NCBI RefSeq assembly: GCF_037055355.1
Contig: NZ_CP146350.1
Location: 7,091,001-7,155,000, forward strand
Direction: 5' to 3'
DNA: 64,000 nt
From: Streptomyces sp. DG1A-41
GTDB lineage: Bacteria; Actinomycetota; Actinomycetes; Streptomycetales; Streptomycetaceae
In this document: positions 17,089-25,923 of the stretch, one piece after another
Numbering within the stretch: position 1 is the first letter of the stretch
Layout: every line of letters begins with the position of its first letter
The notes under the pieces: generated by a model
Told to the model about the DNA's origin: nothing
Database searches by the model: none
The model's input: only the letters and a program-made list of their open reading frames with translations
Position numbers and translations under genes: made by a program

Positions 17089-18402
17089 ATGAACCGCCGT
17101 ACCGTCCTCGCCCTCACCGTGGGCGCCGCCCTGCTGGCCTCGGGCTGTACCGGCACCGGAGGCACCTCGAAGGGCGCGGATGCCGAGGCGCCCGGCGATC
17201 CCGCCAAGGTCGACGGGACCATCACCGTCCTCACTCACCGGACCGACCTCGTGCAGGACGGGACAATGAAGAAGTACGCCGCCGAGTTCAACAAGACCTA
17301 CCCCAAGGTGAAGGTCGAGTTCGAGGGCCTCACCGACTACGAGGGCGAGGTCAAGATCCGTATGAACACGGAGGACTACGGCGACGTCCTCATGATCCCG
17401 GCCGTGATCGAGAAGAAGGACTACCCGAAGTTCTTCGCCTCGCTGGGCAGTCAGGCCGAGCGGAGCGAGAAGTACCGCTTCACCGACTACACCACGGTGG
17501 ACGCCAAGGTCTACGGCCAGAGCCCGCTCGGCGCGGTCCCGGGCTTCGTCTACAACAAGAAGGTGTGGCAGGAGGCCGGGATCACCGACTGGCCCACGAC
17601 ACCGGACGAGTTCCTGGACGACCTGAAGGCGATCAAGTCGAAGACCGACGCGATCCCGTACTACACCAACTTCAAGGACATGTGGCCGCTCACCCAGTGG
17701 ACGCAGGTCAACGGCTCGGTCAGCTGCGACGAACAGGCCACCACGAAGCTCGCCGAGGGCGACCCCTGGGCCGAGGGCGCCGATCTGCGGACCGCCGACA
17801 CGCTGCTGTACGACATCGTGCGCGAAGGGCTCGTCGAGAAGGACCCGACGACCACCAACTGGGAGGCGTCCAAGCCCAAGTTGGCGAAGGGCGAGATCGC
17901 CACGATGTGGCTCGGCTCCTGGGCCGTGATCCAGATGCAGGGCGCGGCGAAGCAGGCGGGCGCCGACCCGGCCGATATCGGCTTCATGCCCTTTCCCGCC
18001 CAGAAGAACGGCACGTTCTGCGCGGCGACGCTGCCCGACTACAACCAGGCCGTCAACGTCAACTCCGACCACAAGGCCGCCGCCCGCGCCTGGATCGACT
18101 GGTTCACCGACAAGTCCGGCTACGCGGACGCCAACCTGGCCCTCTCGCCCCTCAAGGACGCGCCGCTGCCCGACGTCCTCAAGCCCTACGAGGAGGCGGG
18201 CGTGAAGCTCCTCGACATCGACGACACCAAGGGAGCCGAGGTCAAGTCCGTCGACAACCAGTCCGAGGTCGGCATCTACAAGCCCGACTACCGCCAGGAC
18301 CTCGTCGACCTCGCCCGCGGTGCCCGCAAGGGCAGCCTGGACGACTTCCTGACCGGGCTCGGCGAGAAGTGGACCGAGGCGCGGAAGAACCTGGGGTCCT
18401 GA
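17089..18402 (+). CDS. Sugar ABC transporter substrate-binding lipoprotein
   Basis: A 437-aa extracellular receptor. ATG 17089 has GGAG 9 bases upstream; ATG 17083 would be too close to it. The signal peptide MNRRTVLALTVGAALLASGC ends in a clear lipobox (LASGC), so the mature protein is lipid-anchored at Cys20. The rest is a family 1 solute-binding fold (ITVLTHRTDLVQDGTMKKYA, KIRMNTEDYGDVLMIP, MWLGSWAVIQMQGAAKQAG). It is the first gene of a receptor-permease-permease operon opposite the beta-mannosidase, so a mannose-containing oligosaccharide is a sensible ligand guess. No ATPase gene is attached. Confidence 0.92.
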   Translation: MNRRTVLALTVGAALLASGCTGTGGTSKGADAEAPGDPAKVDGTITVLTHRTDLVQDGTMKKYAAEFNKTYPKVKVEFEGLTDYEGEVKIRMNTEDYGDVLMIPAVIEKKDYPKFFASLGSQAERSEKYRFTDYTTVDAKVYGQSPLGAVPGFVYNKKVWQEAGITDWPTTPDEFLDDLKAIKSKTDAIPYYTNFKDMWPLTQWTQVNGSVSCDEQATTKLAEGDPWAEGADLRTADTLLYDIVREGLVEKDPTTTNWEASKPKLAKGEIATMWLGSWAVIQMQGAAKQAGADPADIGFMPFPAQKNGTFCAATLPDYNQAVNVNSDHKAAARAWIDWFTDKSGYADANLALSPLKDAPLPDVLKPYEEAGVKLLDIDDTKGAEVKSVDNQSEVGIYKPDYRQDLVDLARGARKGSLDDFLTGLGEKWTEARKNLGS

Positions 18403-19352
18403 TGACCGACACCACCCGCAAGGCGGCGCGGCCGGTGCCGCCGGCCGCGCCCGCGGGGCCGACACCGCCGTCCGCCGCGCGCCGGCCGCGGCGGTGGCGG
18501 GGCGTGACCCCCTGGCTGTTCCTGATCGCCCCGCTCGTCCTGCTGATCGCCTTCACCTACGCGCCCATCGTCAACATGGTCGCGTACAGCTTCACCGACT
18601 GGGACGGCGTCAGCCCCCAGCTGCACTGGACGGGCGCCGGGAACTACGCCGAACTCTTCACCCGCCCCGAGCTGTTCGAGGTGTTCTTCGTCAGCGGCTA
18701 CTACCTCGCCGCGTCCGTGGTGCAGATCGCCGCGGCCCTCTACTTCGCCACCGTCCTGAGCTTCAACGTCCGCTTCCGCAGCTTCTTCAAGGGCGTGCTC
18801 TTCTTCCCGTACCTGATCAACGGCGTCGCGATCGGCTTCGTCTTCCTGTACTTCTTCCAGGACGGCGGCACCCTCGACGCGATCCTGAGCCTGATCGGCT
18901 ACGACGGCGACCGCGCCTGGCTCGGCACACCCACGTCGGCCAACGTCTCCCTCGCCGGTGTCTCCGTCTGGCGCTACCTGGGCCTGAACTTCGTGCTCTT
19001 CCTCGGCGCGATCCAGTCCATCCCGGGGGAGCTGTACGAGGCGGCCGAACTGGACGGGGCGAACCGCTGGCAGCAGTTCCGCCACATCATCGCGCCCGGC
19101 ATCCGGCCCGTGCTGAGCCTGTCGGTGATCCTGTCCGTCTCCGGGTCGCTGTCCGTCTTCGAGATCCCGTACATCATGACCGGCGGCGCGACCGGCACCG
19201 AGACCTTCGTGATCCAGACCGTGAAGCTGGCCTTCCAGTTCAACAAGACGGGCCTCGCCTCGGCGGCGGCCGTCGTGCTGCTGCTGATCATCCTGGCGGT
19301 GACCTGGGTGCAGCGGCGCCTCGTCCCGGACGACAAGGTGGACCTCGTATGA
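18402..19352 (+). CDS. Sugar ABC transporter permease (MalF-like)
   Basis: A 316-aa integral membrane protein. ATG 18402 shares one base with the receptor stop. After a Pro/Ala/Arg-rich cytoplasmic tail there are about six membrane spans (TPWLFLIAPLVLLIAF first). The EAA loop that contacts the ATPase is visible as YEAAELDGANRWQQFRHII. It partners the following permease to form the channel for the sugar bound by the lipoprotein receptor. It overlaps the next gene by 4 bp. Confidence 0.92.
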   Translation: MTDTTRKAARPVPPAAPAGPTPPSAARRPRRWRGVTPWLFLIAPLVLLIAFTYAPIVNMVAYSFTDWDGVSPQLHWTGAGNYAELFTRPELFEVFFVSGYYLAASVVQIAAALYFATVLSFNVRFRSFFKGVLFFPYLINGVAIGFVFLYFFQDGGTLDAILSLIGYDGDRAWLGTPTSANVSLAGVSVWRYLGLNFVLFLGAIQSIPGELYEAAELDGANRWQQFRHIIAPGIRPVLSLSVILSVSGSLSVFEIPYIMTGGATGTETFVIQTVKLAFQFNKTGLASAAAVVLLLIILAVTWVQRRLVPDDKVDLV

Positions 19353-20179
19353 CGCGCCGTGCCGTGGCCCGTGCCCTCGTGTACCTGTCCCTGGTCCTCG
19401 CCACGCTGGTCGTGCTCCTGCCGCTCACCGTGGTCTTCCTGACCTCGCTGAAGACCTCCGGGGAGATGGCGGACGACAGCGGCGCCCTCACGCTGCCCGA
19501 CGACCCGCTGAACTTCGACAACTACGTGACGGCGTTCCAGGACGGCCGGATGCTCTCGGCGTTCGGCAACACGGCGGTCATCCTGATCGTCGCCATCGGG
19601 GGCACGGTCCTCATCGGCTCGATGACGGCGTACGCCATCGACCGCTTCCGGTTCCGCTTCCGGAAGCCGGTCCTGGCCCTGTTCCTGGTCGCCGCGTTGG
19701 TCCCGGGGGTGACCACCCAGGTGGCGACCTTCCAGATCGTCAACAGCCTCGGGATGTTCGACAGCCTCTGGGCGCCGATCGCGCTCTACATGGGCACGGA
19801 CATCGTGTCGATCTACATCTTCCTTCAGTTCGTACGGTCCATCCCCGTCTCACTGGACGAGTCGGCCCGCATCGACGGCGCCAATGCCTTCACGATCTAC
19901 CGGAAGGTCATCTTCCCGCTGCTCAAGCCCGCGATCGCGACGGTCGTGATCGTGAAGGGGATCAACGTCTACAACGACTTCTACATCCCCTTCCTCTACA
20001 TGCCCTCCGAAGATCTTGGCGTGATCTCGACGTCCCTGTTCCGCTTCAAGGGCCCCTTCGGAGCCCACTGGGAGACCATCTCGGCAGGCGCGATCCTCGT
20101 CATCGTCCCGACGCTGATCGTCTTCCTGTTCCTGCAGCGGTTCATCTACAACGGTTTCACGCGAGGTGCCACGAAGTAG
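19349..20179 (+). CDS. Sugar ABC transporter permease (MalG-like)
   Basis: A 276-aa integral membrane protein. ATG 19349 overlaps the upstream stop (ATGA). It has about six spans and the EAA loop LDESARIDGANAFTIYRKVIF. The conserved DFYIPFLYM segment and the C-terminal FLQRFIYNGFTRGATK are usual for MalG-type partners. With no ATP-binding protein in the operon, energy probably comes from a shared MsiK-type ATPase encoded elsewhere, as known for several Streptomyces sugar importers. The gene ends 10 bases from the convergent RNase D gene. Confidence 0.92.
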   Translation: MTRRAVARALVYLSLVLATLVVLLPLTVVFLTSLKTSGEMADDSGALTLPDDPLNFDNYVTAFQDGRMLSAFGNTAVILIVAIGGTVLIGSMTAYAIDRFRFRFRKPVLALFLVAALVPGVTTQVATFQIVNSLGMFDSLWAPIALYMGTDIVSIYIFLQFVRSIPVSLDESARIDGANAFTIYRKVIFPLLKPAIATVVIVKGINVYNDFYIPFLYMPSEDLGVISTSLFRFKGPFGAHWETISAGAILVIVPTLIVFLFLQRFIYNGFTRGATK

Positions 20180-20188
20180 GGCCTTCTC

Positions 20189-21478
20189 TCAAGCCTCCTT
20201 GACGGAGAGAGCCTCCACCAGCACGGGAGTCACCTGCTCGACTTGCCACGGCCGCGCCCCGTACCCGGCAAGCGCGGCCGCCACGGACTCGGCGTCCACC
20301 ACGGCCGGCGGCTCCCAGCAGACCCGCCGCACGGTGTCCGGCGTGATCAGATTCTCCTGCGGCATGTTGAGCTGCTCGGCCAGCGCCGAGACCCCCGCCC
20401 TCGCCGCGGACAACCGAGCCGCAGCGACTGGGTCCTTGTCGGCCCAGGCCCGCGGTGGCGGGGGCCCGGTCACCGGCTGCCCCGGCTGCGGCAACTGCGC
20501 CTCGCTCAACGCCTTCGCCCGGTCCACGGCCGCCTGCCACTGCTCCAGCTGCCGCTTGCTCATCCGGTGTCCGAAACCGTTCAGCGCGGCCAGCGCGTGC
20601 ACGTCGGCCGGAACCGCCAGCGCGGCCTCCACGATCGCCGCGTCCCCGAGCACCTTGCCCGGCGAGACGTCCCGCCGCTGCGCGATCCTGTCCCGCGTCT
20701 GCCACAGCTCCCGTACGACGGCCAGCTGCCGCCGCCGGCGCACCTTGTGCATGCCGGACGTACGCCGCCACGGATCCTTGCGCGGCTCCGACGGCGGGGC
20801 CGAGGCGATCGCGTCGAACTCCTGGCGGGCCCACTCCAGCTTGCCCTGCCTGTCCAGTTCCTTCTCCAGCGCGTCGCGCAGGTCGACGAGCAGCTCGACG
20901 TCCAGCGCCGCGTACCGCAGCCAGGGCTCGGGCAGCGGCCGGGTGGACCAGTCGACGGCGGAGTGCCCCTTCTCCAGGACGTAACCGAGAACGCCCTCGA
21001 CCATCGCGCCGAGGCCGACCCGGGGGAATCCGGCGAGCCGCCCGGCCAGCTCGGTGTCGAACAGCCGTGTCGGCACCATGCCTATCTCGCGCAGGCAGGG
21101 CAGGTCCTGGGTGGCGGCGTGCAGCACCCACTCGACGCCGGACAGGGCCTCGCCCAGGGCGGACAGGTCGGGGCAGGCGACGGGGTCGATCAGCGCCGAT
21201 CCGGCGCCCTGGCGGCGCAGCTGGACCAGGTAGGCGCGCTGCCCGTAGCGGTAGCCGGACGCCCGCTCGGCGTCGACGGCGACCGGGCCGGAGCCCGCAT
21301 CGAAGGCGGCGATCACCCGGGCCAGGGCAGCCTCGTCCGCGATCACGGGCGGAATGCCCTCACGTGGTTCCAGCAAAGGGATCGGCGCCTCCGTAGCAGA
21401 AGATCCGCCGTCGTCCGGAGGAGCGCCTCCGGTGGTTCGCAGTGAGCTGTCTGCTGCGGTCTCGTGGGCGTCGGTCAC
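20189..21478 (-). CDS. rnd: Ribonuclease D-like DEDDy 3'-5' exonuclease with HRDC domain
   Basis: A 429-aa protein. GTG 21478 is the first plausible start, though its ribosome site is weak. The DEDDy catalytic residues are visible: D69 and E71 in VAVDAERASG, D125 in HAATQDLPCL, and Y189 and D193 in LRYAALDVELL. A C-terminal HRDC segment follows (RELWQTRDRIAQRRDVSPGKVLGDAAIVEAA). Such enzymes trim 3' ends of tRNA precursors and other structured RNAs in the cytoplasm. It ends tail-to-tail with the ABC permease gene. Confidence 0.92.
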   Translation of the reverse strand: MTDAHETAADSSLRTTGGAPPDDGGSSATEAPIPLLEPREGIPPVIADEAALARVIAAFDAGSGPVAVDAERASGYRYGQRAYLVQLRRQGAGSALIDPVACPDLSALGEALSGVEWVLHAATQDLPCLREIGMVPTRLFDTELAGRLAGFPRVGLGAMVEGVLGYVLEKGHSAVDWSTRPLPEPWLRYAALDVELLVDLRDALEKELDRQGKLEWARQEFDAIASAPPSEPRKDPWRRTSGMHKVRRRRQLAVVRELWQTRDRIAQRRDVSPGKVLGDAAIVEAALAVPADVHALAALNGFGHRMSKRQLEQWQAAVDRAKALSEAQLPQPGQPVTGPPPPRAWADKDPVAAARLSAARAGVSALAEQLNMPQENLITPDTVRRVCWEPPAVVDAESVAAALAGYGARPWQVEQVTPVLVEALSVKEA

Positions 21479-21503
21479 CTGTCAAGGGTATCCGTGTATG
21501 GAC

Positions 21504-21539
21504 AGCGCCCGTCGACGGAACGTTCCGTCGACGGGCGCT
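21504..21539. repeat. Perfect 36-bp loopless palindrome
   Basis: The sequence is self-complementary from 21504 to 21539, centred on AACGTT, with no spacer. It lies between the whiI stop and the start of the RNase D gene. It could act as a terminator of whiI together with the hairpin at 21599, or as a protein-binding or cruciform site close to the RNase D promoter. Confidence 0.75.
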
Positions 21540-21598
21540 CGGGGGTCGCAAACCAGTCAGGTCGGGGAAGTGTCGGGTTCGCGAACCGTGAGTGACAC

Positions 21599-21625
21599 GA
21601 ACGGGACCCGCGGCCGGTCCCGTTC
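21599..21625 (-). terminator. Hairpin terminator after whiI
   Basis: A perfect 10-bp stem (21599-21608 with 21616-21625) with a 7-base loop lies 39 bases after the whiI stop on the minus strand. A smaller GGTTCGCGAACC palindrome follows further downstream. Confidence 0.7.
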
Positions 21626-21663
21626 ACGCGAGTGAATGATCACAACGGGCCGTCGTGGAGGGA

Positions 21664-22326
21664 TCAGTGGATGATTCCGGTCCGCAGCGCCACCGCGACC
21701 ATCCCGGCGCGGTCGCCCGTGCCGAGCTTGCGGGCGATGCGGGCGAGGTGGCTCTTGACGGTCAGGGCGGACAGGCCCATCGAGACGCCGATCGCCTTGT
21801 TCGACTGGCCCTCGGCGACCAGGCGCAGCACCTCGACCTCTCGGCCGGACAGTTCGCGGTAGCCGCCCGGGTGGCTCGGAGCACCCGGGGGGCGGCGGTG
21901 CAGGCGTGCGGCGGCGGCGCCGATGGGGGCGGCGCCCGGTCGGGTGGGGAGCCCGACGTTGGTGCGGGTGCCGGTGACGACGTAGCCCTTCACACCGCCG
22001 GCGAGCGCGTTGCGCACGGCGCCGATGTCGTCGGCGGCGGAGAGGGCGAGCCCATTGGGCCAGCCCGCGGCGCGGGTCTCCGACAGCAGGGTGAGGCCGG
22101 AGCCGTCCGGCAGGTGGACTTCTGCGACGCAGATGTCGCGGGGGTTGCCGATGCGGGGACGAGCCTCCGCGACGGACGAGGCCTCGATGACATCGCGCAC
22201 ACCGAGCGCCCACAGGTGGCGGGTGACGGTGGAGCGGACACGCGGGTCGGCCACGACCACCATGGCGGTCGGCTTGTTCGGGCGGTAGGCGACCAGGCTT
22301 GCGGGCTGCTCGAGGAGAACGGACAC
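21664..22326 (-). CDS. whiI: WhiI, atypical orphan response regulator for sporulation
   Basis: A 220-aa regulator. GTG 22326 follows AGGAGG closely. The N-terminal receiver-like domain (VVVADPRVRSTV) has glutamate at the phosphoacceptor position (E69 in CVAEVHLPDGSG) and only one residue of the usual acid pair. The C-terminus is a LuxR-type helix-turn-helix (LSGREVEVLRLVAEGQSNK, LTVKSHLARIARKLG). WhiI of S. coelicolor is known as an orphan with an incomplete phosphorylation pocket, and it pairs with BldM to control late sporulation genes. Identification rests on this architecture, on hemE nearby and on a sigma-WhiG-type promoter upstream. No histidine kinase gene is adjacent. Confidence 0.85.
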   Translation of the reverse strand: MSVLLEQPASLVAYRPNKPTAMVVVADPRVRSTVTRHLWALGVRDVIEASSVAEARPRIGNPRDICVAEVHLPDGSGLTLLSETRAAGWPNGLALSAADDIGAVRNALAGGVKGYVVTGTRTNVGLPTRPGAAPIGAAAARLHRRPPGAPSHPGGYRELSGREVEVLRLVAEGQSNKAIGVSMGLSALTVKSHLARIARKLGTGDRAGMVAVALRTGIIH

Positions 22327-22404
22327 CAGGCCTCCTGGGGTGCGGGACGGGGCCGGCTCGTGGGGGTGAAGCCGGGACGAACCGTGCTTTCAAGGTCACA
22401 GTCG

Positions 22405-22432
22405 TCTTCGGCACCCAACCCGTCCGCCTTTA
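22405..22432 (-). promoter_or_regulatory. Candidate sigma-WhiG promoter of whiI
   Basis: On the minus strand TAAA (22432-22429) is followed after exactly 16 bases by GCCGAAGA (22412-22405). The sigma-WhiG consensus is TAAA-N15/16-GCCGATAA, so the match is 4/4 and 6/8 with correct spacing. It leaves a leader of roughly 70 bases before the GTG at 22326. whiI is an established sigma-WhiG target in S. coelicolor. Confidence 0.65.
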
Positions 22433-22607
22433 GAGAATGATCACGAATCGGTGATAACAATCCGCGCAATTCGGACACGCGGTCGATCATTCGAAGGTCG
22501 AACGGTTTCGGTCTGCGTCGGTACGCGGTCGAAAGTGGCCGTATCGACAAAGTGATTCGGCCAAGAGGGGGACGCAGGTGTGATCGTCGACAGGGCAGTG
22601 TTGACCG

Positions 22608-22634
22608 CCCCGTACAGGTTCGATCAGTACGGGG
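22608..22634 (-). terminator. Hairpin terminator after the DUF3000 gene
   Basis: CCCCGTAC (22608-22615) pairs with GTACGGGG (22627-22634) around an 11-base loop. It lies 16 bases past the DUF3000 stop on the minus strand. Confidence 0.5.
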
Positions 22635-22649
22635 TCGGAACAGGTTCGA

Positions 22650-23324
22650 TCAGCGGGACTGCGGTCCCCGCCGCTGGGGCAGCGTCACCACCGACGCGTC
22701 CCCCGGCCCGGCCGGCGGCAGCCCCGCGATCTGGGCGAGCAGATCGCACCAGGACGCCAGGTGCGCGGCCGTGTCCGGGGTCCCGCCCAGGCCCTCGCGC
22801 GGCGTCCACGAGGCACGGATCTCGATCTGCGAGGCGGCCGGGCGCGCGGACAGACCGCCGAAGTAGTGCGAGCTCGCCCGTGTGACGGTGCCGCTCGGCT
22901 CCCCGTACGTCAGCCCCCGCGTCTGGAGCGCGCCGGTCAGCCAGGACCAGCACACCTCCGGCAGCAGCGGGTCCGCGGCCATCTCCGGCTCCAGCTCCGC
23001 GCGCACCAGCGTCACCAGCCGGAACGTGCCCTGCCAGGCCTCGTGTCCCGCCGGGTCGTGCAGCAGCACCAGCCGGCCGTCGGCCAGGTCCTGGTCGCCG
23101 TCGACGACCGCGGCCTCCAGCGCGTAGGTGTAGGGAGCGAGCCGCTTGGGCGGGGGCGTCGGCTCGACCTCGATCTGGGGCCGCAGCCGCGCCGCCGTGA
23201 GCGCGTCGACGGCGGCCCGGAAGGGCGGCGGGGCGGTGTCCGCCTCCCGCCGGTCTTTCTCGGTGTCCTTCGCTTCGTCCATTCCGCCAGCGCCGTCCGA
23301 CAGTCGTCCCTGAGCCGCAGCCAT
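22650..23324 (-). CDS. DUF3000 family protein
   Basis: A 224-aa actinobacterial conserved protein with no signal or TM segment. ATG 23324 is preferred because it gives the full hydrophilic lead; ATG 23282 (MDEAKDTEK), close behind a GGCGGA, is a possible alternative. The core matches DUF3000 as I recall it (FRAAVDALTAARLRPQIEVEP, PKRLAPYTYALEAAVV, GRLVLLHDPAGHEAWQGTFRLVTLVRAELE, CWSWLTGAL). The biochemical function is unknown. It is divergent from hemE, sharing a 100-base promoter region; that adjacency is usual in Streptomyces. Confidence 0.82.
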   Translation of the reverse strand: MAAAQGRLSDGAGGMDEAKDTEKDRREADTAPPPFRAAVDALTAARLRPQIEVEPTPPPKRLAPYTYALEAAVVDGDQDLADGRLVLLHDPAGHEAWQGTFRLVTLVRAELEPEMAADPLLPEVCWSWLTGALQTRGLTYGEPSGTVTRASSHYFGGLSARPAASQIEIRASWTPREGLGGTPDTAAHLASWCDLLAQIAGLPPAGPGDASVVTLPQRRGPQSR

Positions 23325-23426
23325 GCCCGGAAGATTACGGGGCCCTGAGCCCGGGTGCCGGGCTAGACACCCCGCGCCTGTCCAGGGGCTGAATCGCGCC
23401 CCTCGGGGGCGTGCGAAACTTGGCCC

Positions 23427-24494
23427 GTGAGTGCCAACGACGCCCCCCGGGCCCAGCAGCCGTCCGCCCCGTACGACTCGGCCTTCCTCAAGGCCTGCCG
23501 ACGCGAGCCCGTGCCGCACACGCCGGTGTGGTTCATGCGGCAGGCCGGACGCTCACTGCCGGAGTACCGCAAGGTGCGCGAGGGCATTCCGATGCTCGAG
23601 TCCTGCATGCGGCCCGAACTGGTCACCGAGATCACGCTCCAGCCGGTGCGCCGGCACGGCGTCGACGCGGCGATCTACTTCAGCGACATCGTCGTCCCGC
23701 TCAAGGCCATCGGCGTCGACCTCGACATCAAGCCCGGCGTCGGCCCGGTCGTCGAGCGCCCGATCCGCACCCGCGCGGACCTCGCCCAGCTGCGCGACCT
23801 GACCCCCGAGGACGTCTCCTACGTCACCGAGGCCATCGGCCTGCTCACCCGCGAACTCGGCGCCACGCCCCTGATCGGCTTCGCCGGCGCCCCCTTCACG
23901 CTCGCCAGCTACCTCGTCGAGGGCGGCCCGTCCCGCACGTACGAGAACGCCAAGGCGATGATGTACGGCGACCCCGAGCTGTGGGCCGACCTCCTCGACC
24001 GCCTCGCCGACATCACGGCCGCCTTCCTGAAGGTGCAGATCGAGGCGGGCGCCTCGGCGGTCCAGCTGTTCGACTCCTGGGCCGGCGCCCTCGCCCCCAC
24101 CGACTACCGGCGCTCGGTGCTGCCGGCGTCGGCGAAGGTCTTCGAGGCCGTGGCCGGTTACGGCGTCCCGCGCATCCACTTCGGCGTCGGCACAGGTGAG
24201 CTGCTGCGGCTCATGGGCGAGGCCGGGGCGGACGTCGTCGGCGTCGACTGGCGCGTCCCGCTGGACGAGGCCGCCCGCCGCGTCGGCCCCGGCAAGGCAC
24301 TCCAGGGCAACCTCGACCCGACCGTGCTGTTCGCCTCGACGGAGGCAGTCGAGGCGAAGACCCGTGAGGTCCTGGACTCGGCGGTGGGTCTGGAGGGGCA
24401 CGTCTTCAACCTCGGCCACGGCGTCATGCCGTCGACCGACCCGGACGCGCTGACGCGGCTGGTGGAGTACGTGCACACGCGGAGCGCGCGCTGA
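23427..24494 (+). CDS. hemE: Uroporphyrinogen decarboxylase
   Basis: A 355-aa enzyme that removes four carboxyl groups from uroporphyrinogen III to give coproporphyrinogen III in haem synthesis. The GTG 23427 start gives the expected length. The signature [15 protein letters not shown] (residues 34-48) and the second motif [17 protein letters not shown] are both intact. Further conserved parts are the catalytic-aspartate region [16 protein letters not shown] and [14 protein letters not shown] near the end. It lies in the same region as hemY/cgoX and hemQ, but as a separate transcript. Confidence 0.97.
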   Translation: MSANDAPRAQQPSAPYDSAFLKACRREPVPHTPVWFMRQAGRSLPEYRKVREGIPMLESCMRPELVTEITLQPVRRHGVDAAIYFSDIVVPLKAIGVDLDIKPGVGPVVERPIRTRADLAQLRDLTPEDVSYVTEAIGLLTRELGATPLIGFAGAPFTLASYLVEGGPSRTYENAKAMMYGDPELWADLLDRLADITAAFLKVQIEAGASAVQLFDSWAGALAPTDYRRSVLPASAKVFEAVAGYGVPRIHFGVGTGELLRLMGEAGADVVGVDWRVPLDEAARRVGPGKALQGNLDPTVLFASTEAVEAKTREVLDSAVGLEGHVFNLGHGVMPSTDPDALTRLVEYVHTRSAR

Positions 24495-24516
24495 CGGAGA
24501 CGGCGGCCGGCCGGTC

Positions 24517-25344
24517 CTACCAGCCGGGCCGCGCCCGCCTGCCGAAGAGGATGCCGCGCGGCTCCGGCGGCGGTGGTGTGCCGGGGCGCAGCGGCCAGGC
24601 GATCAGCATGCCGGCGAGGAAGCCGACGATGTGCGCCGCGTACGCCACCGTGCCGGCGTCGGAGACGCCCTCGCCGGAGGAGTACACCGCCTGGAGCACG
24701 AACCACAGGCCCAGCACGGTCCAGGCGGGCAGCCGCAGCGGCAGGAAGATCAGGAACGGCACGAGGACCCAGACCCGGGCCCTCGGATACAGCACGAGAT
24801 AGGCACCCAGCACCCCGGCGATCGCTCCGGACGCGCCGATCAGCGGGTCGGCCGACGCGTTGTTCAGGACCGCGAAGCCGTACGACGCCGCGTAGCCGCA
24901 GATCACGTAGAAGAGCAGGAAGCGGATGTGGCCCATCCGGTCCTCGATGTTGTTGCCGAAGATCCACAGGAACAGCATGTTGCCCAGCAGGTGCAGCCAG
25001 CTGCCGTGCAGGAACATCGCCGTCAGGACGCTCAGTTCCGGCGACTTGTCGTAGGGCGGCGGGCCGACCACGCAGCCGGGTCCCCGCGGGCCCACGCCGA
25101 TGTCACCCGTGGGCACCAGGCGGGGCATCTGATGGTGGATCAGTTCCCGTGGCACCGCCGCGTACTGGTCGAGGAACGCCTGGAGGTGACACAGCTGGGC
25201 CAGGCTGCTCTCGCCCACCACGGAACCGGCCATGCCGGGAGTGAGCAGGAACACGACGATGCCGGCGGCGAGCAGGGCGTACGTCACCCAGGGGGTGCGC
25301 CGCGCGGGGTTCACGTCATGAACGGGGATGACCACACCACACAT
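24517..25344 (-). CDS. Rhomboid-family intramembrane serine protease
   Basis: A 275-aa membrane protein. The catalytic dyad is visible: S172 in LIGASGAIAG and H238 in YAAHIVGFLAG, together with the HLLGNM motif (H118, N122) that forms the oxyanion site. There are about six TM segments, with a long extracytoplasmic loop of about 60 residues (50-107) after TM1. That loop contains three cysteines or nearby candidates (C52, C91). Rhomboids cleave TM substrates within the bilayer; the substrate here is unknown. It is convergent with hemE, 22 bases apart. ATG 25344 is the likely start, with GTG four codons in as an alternative. Confidence 0.92.
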   Translation of the reverse strand: MCGVVIPVHDVNPARRTPWVTYALLAAGIVVFLLTPGMAGSVVGESSLAQLCHLQAFLDQYAAVPRELIHHQMPRLVPTGDIGVGPRGPGCVVGPPPYDKSPELSVLTAMFLHGSWLHLLGNMLFLWIFGNNIEDRMGHIRFLLFYVICGYAASYGFAVLNNASADPLIGASGAIAGVLGAYLVLYPRARVWVLVPFLIFLPLRLPAWTVLGLWFVLQAVYSSGEGVSDAGTVAYAAHIVGFLAGMLIAWPLRPGTPPPPEPRGILFGRRARPGW

Positions 25345-25469
25345 GTGCCCGGGGCGCCGCCGGTGAATCGGTCGGCCCGGTGAACGGAGCCGTCCGGGCG
25401 TGCGTATGTCTCGGCAACCGCCCGCGGCGCGGGGAAGGCGGGTCGCGGGGCCGACGTGAGGAACAGGCG

Positions 25470-25799
25470 ATGAACGACCGAGTTACTCCTCCGATGCACG
25501 CCCTGCCCGACGGCGAGGCGGAGCTGACGCTGGTGGTGCGGCTGCCGTGGGAGGACGTGGCCCGCCTCGGCCAGGAGGCCGGGCGGCTGGCGACCCAGAT
25601 GCGGCGGCCCGTGACGCTGGAGGAGGCGGTGAGTCACCGGCTGCGGTCGACCCGGGTCGCCGCGCACGCGAAGCCGGCGGGGGAGCAGCCGCCTGCTGTC
25701 TCGGCTTCGGCGTCGGTGTCGTCGTTGCCGTCTCGGCCGCCGGCGGAGCAGGCGCGGCAGGCGATTGACCGGATCAACGGTACGGCTGGGACTGCCTAG
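25470..25799 (+). CDS. Small conserved hypothetical protein
   Basis: A 109-aa protein. ATG 25470 follows GAGGAA with suitable spacing. The first 70 residues look folded (GEAELTLVVRLPWEDVARLGQ, then QMRRPVTLEEAVSHRLRS), while the last 40 are Ala/Ser/Pro-rich and probably disordered. There is no signal peptide, TM segment or catalytic motif. It is divergent from the rhomboid gene. I do not recognise a named family. Confidence 0.65.
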   Translation: MNDRVTPPMHALPDGEAELTLVVRLPWEDVARLGQEAGRLATQMRRPVTLEEAVSHRLRSTRVAAHAKPAGEQPPAVSASASVSSLPSRPPAEQARQAIDRINGTAGTA

Positions 25800-25915
25800 G
25801 GTTTCGCCGTAGGGGTGCGGGTGCGTGGCCTGGTGCGGGCTCGTTGCGGGCGTTCGCGCCACGCGGCGGAGCCGCAGATCGATACGGCCCCGCTCCCCTC
25901 GAGGCATGCTGTCCC
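25800..25915. repeat. Intergenic Streptomyces-type repeat remnant
   Basis: The gap between two convergent genes reads GGTGCGTGGCCTGGTGCGGG, a CGCGCCACGCGGCGGAGCCG segment, and GCAGATCGATACGGCCCCGC. Such strings recur in intergenic regions of Streptomyces (recalled, not searched). I see no gene in it. Confidence 0.4.
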
Positions 25916-25923
25916 GCCGTCCC

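Larger units (their letters stand above)
22327..22649. other. Gene-free stretch upstream of whiI
   Basis: This 323-base interval separates the whiI start from the DUF3000 stop. It is less G+C-rich than its surroundings around 22430-22560, as expected of a regulatory region. It holds the whiI ribosome site, the sigma-WhiG-type promoter and, at the far end, the DUF3000 terminator. An ACAGGTTCGATCAG sequence occurs at 22614 and again at 22640. No credible gene is visible. Confidence 0.6.

Noticed and set aside
15735..19352. Open frame of about 1200 codons on the + strand
   Set aside because: Only its last 317 codons (from 18402) are a real permease. The upstream part is antisense to the mannosidase and out of frame with the receptor gene.
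22552..22866. Small + strand frame at the DUF3000 end
   Set aside because: It lies over the terminator and antisense to DUF3000, with Arg/Pro-rich nonsense and no ribosome site.
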